Shown here: piece after piece, positions 57,584 through 64,000 of the stretch | Numbering within the stretch: position 1 is the stretch's first letter | How the letters are laid out: each line of letters starts with the position of its first letter | NCBI GenBank assembly: GCA_033063855.1 | Contig: CP093831.1 | Span: 23,684,001 to 23,748,000, forward strand | Source: Smittia aterrima | Taxonomy: Eukaryota; Arthropoda; Insecta; Diptera; Chironomidae | Length of the DNA stretch: 64,000 bases | Direction of reading: 5' to 3' | Notes under the pieces: model-generated | The model's database searches: none | Told to the model about the DNA's origin: nothing | Seen by the model: only the letters and a program-made list of their open reading frames with translations | Made by a program: the position numbers and the translations under genes

Positions 57584-59459
57584 CTAAACTGAGTATGCAA
57601 AATCCTTGTAGTTTTCAATCGTTTCTTTAGTTTTTCGCGGAGGAGCAGTCCAAGGGGGATTGAGTGGCGATCGCGGTGTCATCTTGTATTTCAATAGAAG
57701 TGGGTGCTTCACTCGACTGAGATATTTTTCGATCTCAATTTCATCTTCAGCAGTGAAGTTATCCTTCTTGAGAATTGGATTTTGTTTGTAGTATTGGTTT
57801 CGACAAACTAAAACTTTAATCTTCACCATCTCGGAAGTTGAAAAACCTTCGATTAATAAGAAATTTTTTAAAAGTTTTAAAAAGCTTTCTTCAAAGTTCT
57901 CACCGCAGTTTTCACAATTTAAGTCTTGAATTTCAAAATTGACTTTTAGAGCTTCAATGAATTTTTCTTTATCGAATGAAATTTTGTTGTCGTTCAATTT
58001 TATTTCTCGAATCGTTTTTGAGGCTTGAATTAATGAAATTAATTCCTGAATGCATTTCTCGCTTTTTAAATTGCAATCAAGTAAACACTGCGAGATGTCG
58101 AGTTGGTTTACGTTGTTCCTGAGATTTATGCTTCGCAAAATCTCTTCGAGTCCTTCGTCAAAAATCGGATTCAATGACAAACCAAGAAAATTAAAATTTC
58201 CTTCAAATTCTTTTAAACCTCGAGCTAGCTGATGACAAAATCCAAGGTTCAGGTTATTTCCTTTCAGTTCAAGATGTTTCAGAGTTTGATTTACTTTCAT
58301 GAGTTTAAAAAACTCTTCTCCAGACTCTGAAGAAGTTATTGCACAAAAAGTTAAGCTGAGATGTGTCAACTGCTTAACTTGAGTCAGAGGATCAAGCAAA
58401 AATTGGATCTTGATTGATTCGCTTAAGTCACTGCAAAGAATCTCAAATTTTTCTAAATTTTGAAGCTTTGCCAAAGCTTTTCCGATGTTTTCGATATCGA
58501 TCGTTGCAACTTGTACAAATCTTCTTTCGTAATTGTAGTGAAGAAGTCCAGGATCAAACTTCAACGATAAACTCTTTAAATTATTGAATAACCCAAGGAA
58601 CTCTAGTGAACCATGAAAGCATTCGTCGGATGAAAAGTTAACAACTCGAGAAATATTTCTCTCAAAGTTCTTTCGAGGTTTAATCTTTTTGATCGAAAGA
58701 TTTTCAATTTTTGACTGAAGTCTCATTGCAAGTTGATCCAAAACTGCTTTAGTTTTCATTGAATCTAAAACATTTTGATCGAGGGCCTCAATAATCTCTT
58801 CAAATTTCAATTCCAATCCGATTTTCTTCCAGTCCGTTTCTGGATTTCTCGAAAGCTCTTGGAACTTGAGAACATCACGAATCTTCGACTGCACAACTCT
58901 CTTCCAAAAAGTTTCATTCTGAAAAATTTATTTCGTTATTTCCAATTCTTTTGAGATTGAAATCTTTTACTTCGAGATCGATCACATCGAGAATCGGCAT
59001 ATCAACGTCAATGAGAAGCCCAAAATCTTTCGCGTCGAGACAAGGAAAGCTTGAGATATCCAAGCCATTGTTGAAGTCTCTTGCGATTGTTTCCACCGCA
59101 ATTTCGTTGAGACGCTTCGGAAAATTCGATTTCGCTTTGATTCTCGTCCACCATTGTCGTTTAATGTCAACAGCTTCGATGTGTTGCTCCTCCTCTTCTT
59201 CACCGTCATCGGGAAGATTTTGCTTTGGTTCATCAACGACTTTGATAACTGGCTTACTTTCAATATTTTCGTTTACGTTCTCAACATTTTCTTTCAATCC
59301 TAATCTGATCAGTTCACAGTAAATTTGTCGATTGTTTTCGCTACCCAAACGTTCAGTTTCCCATGAAACTTCATAAGCACTAAAAACGTTTTCAATTTCA
59401 CGATTGGGTCGCGAACTAATTTGGTAATTGGCCGAAACTTTTTTAAGAAACTTTTTCAT
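57584..59459 (-). CDS. Leucine-rich repeat protein, DRC5/TCTE1-like
   Basis: Two exons on minus, 58971-59459 and 57584-58918, joined in phase 0 across a 52-nt intron (GTAAAA...TTTTTCAG), give 607 residues. Without the splice they look like two frames separated by a stop. The N-terminal third has an acidic run (DGEEEEEQ) and a conserved-looking core (WWTRIKAK, LPILDVID-like, then ETFWKRVVQS at the junction). The C-terminal two thirds are ribonuclease-inhibitor-type LRRs (LTHLSLTFC, LKHLELKGNNL, NQLDISQCLL, IREIKLNDNKI). The combination FW-K/R-R after a DxxVLDxIDL stretch followed by LRRs resembles TCTE1, subunit 5 of the nexin-dynein regulatory complex in cilia and sperm tails. In an insect it would act in sperm flagella or chordotonal cilia. 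Generic LRR protein is the alternative. Confidence 0.8.
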
Positions 59460-59812
59460 TTTAATACAAAAATTTGGAAACGAAATTGATAAAATCTAAG
59501 CTTGCTTTTTGATGTTAGAAATGAATAAATTTTATTTAAAATTATTGATCCACAAGAAATAACTAAATGTTTATCGAATAACAATTTCTCAGAATCATCT
59601 CACAAACTGAGTCACTTGACAACATTACAATCTCCATAAATAATCTCATCATAATAAAGATGAAGTTTAAATTAGTACAAAAGCTTTATTAACCTTGCAC
59701 TTGTCGAGCGATGTGATCGCTCAATTGCTGAGAAGAGAGAGAGTTTCCCGAAAATTATTTCGATTAAACTTTTTTTTTTCGTTGCATCGTTCGAGCCCCT
59801 ACACGATTTTCG

Positions 59813-59847
59813 TTTATAATGTGGAGCAGCTGAGAGATAAAATCAGT
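59813..59847 (+). promoter_or_regulatory. Core promoter of DM9 gene 2 (TATA plus initiator)
   Basis: TTTATAAT at 59813-59820 and TCAGT at 59843-59847, about 30 bp apart, with the ATG 63 bp further on. Clear TATA-Inr spacing. Confidence 0.65.
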
Positions 59848-59909
59848 CGCACACAAAAGATCAGTGATTGAAAACTTCGCTGGAGCACGGTTTTAAGTTC
59901 AAGTTCAAA

Positions 59910-60512
59910 ATGAATTTGTTATTGTTTATTTTTATCGTCAACTCGCTTGATTACTCTGTGGCTTGTAAATAAATTTAAAAGTTTTCAACTCGAAACTTCA
60001 ATTAGTTGTCGTTTTCAGACATTTGGTTCCAGAAAAATGAAACGACGAAGATTCCTGAATGGTGTGAAGCTGTCGGTTATCAAAATCACGATGAGTACAC
60101 AGGGAAGCTCTTTGCCGCGGCTAAAATGATTGCGTCAGAGAAAGTGATTGGAAAAGCTGACGCGGGAGGACGAGGCTTTTGTTTGTTTACCTTTAACTTC
60201 AAATGATTTTAATTTAACTTTTGTTTCATCTCCTTCAACTTAGTCCTTAAAGATGGACGTGAATATCATCTCGATGCCTACGAACTGCTTTGCCCTGATC
60301 CGACAGATTGGGTTGAGAAATATGGAGACACCAGACAAGCAGTTCCCGTTGGCTCAACAATCGATGGTCAAAACTTTTACATTTGCAGAGGAAAATATAA
60401 ATCGAGCATCCTCCCAGGAAAGTTTCGAAGATCAGCTGATTGTTGCTTTGTATTGTTCGCTCATCAAGAACGTTGCGCAAAGGAATATTCCATTTTACTT
60501 CAATCGGCTTAG
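59910..60512 (+). CDS. Secreted DM9 (DUF3421) repeat protein 2
   Basis: Exons 59910-59964, 60019-60180 and 60244-60512 join in phase 1 throughout to 161 residues. Exon 1 is essentially the signal peptide (MNLLLFIFIVNSLDYSVA). The first DM9 repeat (DEYTGKLFAAAKMIASEKVI) ends at intron 2 (GGRGF), and the second carries NFYICRGKYKSSILPGKF and ADCCFVLF. Intron 2 matches the only intron of DM9 gene 1 in position and phase; intron 1 after the signal peptide is extra. The donor of exon 2 (TTTTGTTTGT) is weak. Function by family as for gene 1. AATAAA at 60554-60559. Confidence 0.82.
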
Positions 60513-62088
60513 CCACACGAGTTTATTAAAAGTTTTATTGAATTAAAATTAGAAATAAAGAAAAAGCTTAGATTGAGCTTTTCTCTCTTCTCAAAGCTCA
60601 AGTCGTCAGCTGTCGTCTCTCTTCTTATTCTCTTCTCTCTTTTAAAAAAGCTTTAAATTATGTTTACAAATATTGCTTGTTGTCGCCGCTGGCTTCAACA
60701 GTTTCAGTTTCATTCAACTCGTGGATCTGTTCGGTCGTCTTAACAAGTTTCTCTTCTTCTGTTTTTTTTACGACCGTTTTGTTTTGTTTCGTTTCTTTTT
60801 TTTTTGGTTTGCTGTTTTGCTCAAAGAGCTTTAATCCCTAAGTATGTCACCATAATTCGAGATCGAAGCGCGATGCATTGTTGATTGAGACGTTGTTGCA
60901 TAAATAATTATAGCGGCGTACATAATTGCGAAGTTTTTTTTTCTTTATTGAGTGACGATTGCTGTGCGGAAAATTATTCAAAAATACAAATCGAGAGAAG
61001 ATTGCTTATGTAGCCACTTAAAAAACATGAACAATCATTCTCGAGTTGCTGGAGCTTAGAAACGCAGTGCAAGGTCATGTTGTGGATCGCGAATTTTTAC
61101 TCGACAATTGTCGACAAAATAAAATGTTTTAAAACGAAACAATTACAGTTTTAAGCATTCAGCTGAAAGCAAATTCTTTGCTATTAAACTTTTTCGCGAA
61201 CACATGAGAACTTTTTGTTTGTTGTTTTGACATTTGATAAATTGATGTTTCATTAAATTTTGTTTTCGTCTGTCTCGTGAGGTGGTTTTTTTGGAGATTC
61301 CCGTGACGGACTTCTCGCGAAACGTGATGCATCAAAGTCGGAGTTGATTGACATAAAATGAAAAGATTTAACAAAGAACAAAAGTGAATTTAAGAAGAAA
61401 TTTATGAAGTGCGCTGTCTGCTGAAAGATAACATGTGAAGGGCGATAAAGTTCATGAGTTTCGAGGCGGAAGCTTTTACGAAATTTAAATGAAGCGCATT
61501 ATCTTTTTATTACGTTGACAGCTCGTGCCTGTGTGTCTTGATTGATAATTTAAAATTTTCTTCGCGCAATTGCATTTTCGGTGAGGAAGGGAAAACAAGT
61601 TATCACTAAAGGTCATTTGACCAGTTGATTTGTTCATCTAAAAAGCTGACAACATGTACGAGAGTCATTTGCTCTTGATAAGATCGTTGATTCATCTGTT
61701 TTCTTTTACGAATGAGCCTCTTTCGCACTTCAATCGCTACACGGTCACAGTTGATTTGTATTCTTATCAGCGATTGCCTTAGACAGCCCCGAGCATCGTT
61801 ATGTTTCTTTGATGATAAGAGAGTGAGAGTGTTGATTGTTTTACGAGCAGCTTTATCGCTTGCATAAGACAGCTCAACATTTCAAAACGATCGAACGTGA
61901 TTTACGATGCGTAATGAGTCAATCACATTGAGTTTAGAGTTTGTTTTGAAATTATCAAGTGACGCTGTTCATGGCAACATCTGTCACTTGTTTATACACG
62001 CGTTTAAGTCTTCACATTTGGCTTTGTAAACATTTTTCTTAAATAAAAATTTCATTTCTCTTCTTAGCTTAAGAAAAAGTTGTTTACG
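60513..62088. other. Intergenic upstream of the sugar transporter
   Basis: No coding sequence recognised. An acceptor (TTCTCTTCTTAG, ending 62068) just before the transporter ATG implies a 5' UTR intron whose first exon and promoter lie somewhere in this region. Confidence 0.45.
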
Positions 62089-63980
62089 ATGAGTGAACCA
62101 GAAAAAAACCTGAAGCCGATCAGCCGGTTTCGTCGCCTACTCCCTCAGATTCTCGCAAGTACAGCGAAGAATCTTCTTTTGCTTGACCTCGGCATGGCTG
62201 TGAGTTTCCCAACAATCGTAATTCCAGCTTTGAGAGGTTTGAAAGCGCATGACAACAATGACTTCCTATCATTTACTGACTCGCAAGCATCTTGGTTCGG
62301 TAAGTAGATTTTGATAATTTGTTTAATGATAAAAGAGTAATTACAAGATGCTCGTGCAATGTAATTTACGTCTTTGTAATTACCAAACTAATTTTGATTA
62401 CACTCGACTCTCAGATAAATGTTAATAACCTCACGAGAAACACAACAAATTAATTTTATTACTTCCACAGCGAGCATCGCGTTCATCTTCCAACCAATCG
62501 GCAGCATCGCCAGCGGGATCGTCCTTGAACCACTCGGCAGAAAGAAATCGATGATCTTAGTTAATGCGCCTCACATTATGGGATGGCTTTTACTTTATTA
62601 CGCAAGCTCAGTCACTGATCTCTACATTGCCGGTAATGTTTGTTATTATTTCAAATGAGTCTCAATTAAAATTAATGTTTCATTCGTTGCAGCGGTTTTA
62701 CTTGGTCTTGGAGTTGGTTAGTTTTGTCATTGATTCGCTTCCTCTTTAACCTAATTAACACTCACACTGTCTCAGGTTTCATGGAAGCTCCGATCGTAAC
62801 TTATGTCGGAGAAATATGTGAGCCAAGTATTCGAGGAGTTCTAACATCTTGCGCTGGCGTTGCAGTGATGCTGGGATTTTCGACAGTTTTCTTTCTTGGA
62901 AGCATCACAACTTGGAGAATCACTGCGCTCTGTTGCTGTTGTGTGCCAATCACGACAGCAATCGCGATCTGCTTTGTCCCTGAAACGCCATTTTGGTTGA
63001 TGGCTAAGAACAGGAAAGATGACGCATTGAAGAGTTTGATGTGGTTACGCGGTTGGGTGAAGAATCCAAAATATGTCGAGAAAGAGTTCAAGGAAGTTGA
63101 GCGTTACAGTGAAGACTCTAATCGTTGCGTTCAATGTCAAAAGTCAGACTCAAAGTGCACGCACAAGTCTTCATCATCGAGTGAACTTGTTAAAGAACTT
63201 TTCAGAAAACGAACTTTGAAACCTTTCTTCCTCGTTCTCACGATGTTCATGTTTCAACAGTTCAGTGGATTGAGTGGAATGCGACCTTACATGGTTCAAA
63301 TCTTTCAAGCTTTCTCGATTCCAATCGATGCGTCGTGGGCGACTGTTGTCATTGGAATGATGGGATTCCTCGCGAACATCGTTTGCACTTGTCTAATCAA
63401 AGTCATCGGCAAAAGGAAAATCGCTTTGTTCTCAATGACTGGGACTTGCATTAGCATAACTTGTCTCGCGATTTACGCTTGGAAATATCTTCCTCCTGGC
63501 ATGACTTCATTCCAAAAGCACGTCGAGATCGATCCTTCGAACAAAGCTGGATTCATTCCACTGACTTTCATCTACACTCTTGCGTTCTTCACAAGTTTAG
63601 GTTTGATGCCTGTTCCTTGGATGTTGCTCTCAGAAGTCTTCCCATTCAAATCGCGAGGTATCGCATCTGGAATCACTGCTGCCTTGAACTACATCATGGC
63701 TTTCTGTACCACCAAGACTTATTATAATCTCGAAACGAGTCTCAGTCTCACCGGGTTGATTATGGTTTACGCAGTGTTCGATCTATTCGCACTCTACTTC
63801 ATGTACAAGTTCCTGCCAGAAACTGAGAAGCGAACGCTCGAAGAAATTGAACTTCACTTCTCTGACAACAACAAAAAGCTCAGCGACATTCACATTCGGA
63901 AGAATGTTGACATGGCAGCTGAGAAACAAGGAAACATGAAAAATGGTTGTGAAAATAAAGGATTCGACAATGGTCCTTGA
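62089..63980 (+). CDS. MFS sugar transporter, facilitated trehalose transporter (Tret1)-like
   Basis: Exons 62089-62299, 62471-62632, 62693-62716 and 62776-63980 join in phase to 533 residues. The third exon is a 24-nt micro-exon encoding the AVLLGLGV helix segment. Sugar-porter signatures are present in order: GRKK after TM2, VTYVGEI, PETPFWLM after TM6, QQFSGLSG in TM7, and PETEKRTLEEIE after TM12. Twelve membrane spans fit. Tret1-family members move trehalose or glucose down their gradient across the plasma membrane, for example out of the fat body. Oddity: the central loop has a Cys-Ser rich insertion (CVQCQKSDSKC) that I do not associate with the family. Substrate is uncertain; other insect glucose-transporter clades share these motifs. 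Confidence 0.92.
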
Positions 63981-64000
63981 AGTGATAAAACTGCACGAGT

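Noticed and set aside
1..64000. CRISPR array, prokaryotic operons, integrated virus or complete transposon
   Set aside because: Genes have spliceosomal introns and insect families; no reverse transcriptase, transposase, capsid or regularly spaced repeats were seen.

Overview
The window is a piece of insect nuclear genome, AT-rich, with short phase-consistent GT-AG introns in most genes (about 40-90 nt, two of about 130 and 170 nt) and much longer ones in developmental genes. TCAGT-type initiators, the DM9/DUF3421 secreted proteins, a Tret1-like sugar transporter and a small-wing type PLC-gamma point to a dipteran. A midge-like nematoceran is my guess, but genus and species cannot be read from the sequence. 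I found no tRNA, rRNA, CRISPR array or intact transposon by eye.

Layout, left to right. (1) 1-3770: three tandem C2H2 zinc-finger paralogs on +, the first cut by the window edge, with copied upstream sequence. (2) 4.6-5.7 kb: a BTB-BACK protein on - with a Cys-rich tail. (3) 7.76-12.06 kb: an apparently complete eight-exon phospholipase C-gamma on +. (4) 14.85-20.9 kb, possibly to 26.7 kb: a secreted FGF ligand on - with long introns, followed by about 17 kb without a convincing gene. (5) 43.7-48.2 kb: a DUSP11/PIR1-type RNA phosphatase on -, divergent from (6) a TMX1-type ER thioredoxin on + at 48.5-49.7 kb. The roughly 330-bp promoter between them carries four 10-bp ATGAGT repeats. (7) 50.8-51.8 kb: a small secreted Cys-rich protein on -. 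(8) 52.8-60.5 kb: two DM9 genes flanking a tandem pair of F-box/LRR genes and a DRC5/TCTE1-like LRR gene on -. (9) 62.1-64.0 kb: a Tret1-like sugar transporter on +.

Most genes are multi-exon. I rebuilt them by hand by requiring GT/AG borders, matching intron phase and continuity of the protein family. PLC-gamma, DUSP11, TMX1, the two DM9 genes, the two F-box genes, the DRC5-like gene and the transporter all close in frame from ATG to stop. The FGF closes in frame only if its start codon is split by an intron (AT at 26704-26703, G at 20877); its last three exons are secure and its 5' end is tentative.

Functionally the window is a mix: receptor signalling (FGF ligand, PLC-gamma), RNA 5'-end processing (DUSP11), ER redox (TMX1), a probable axonemal subunit, sugar transport, and three recently duplicated families (zinc finger, F-box/LRR, DM9). 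The duplications carry their upstream regions with them, which makes this a useful locus for gene-family birth. No wholly unknown multi-gene system is evident. The least explained items are the Cys-rich secreted protein, the exon-like duplicated block at 50.3-50.7 kb, the decayed-looking segment at 52.0-52.5 kb and the open frames at 32.0-32.8 kb.
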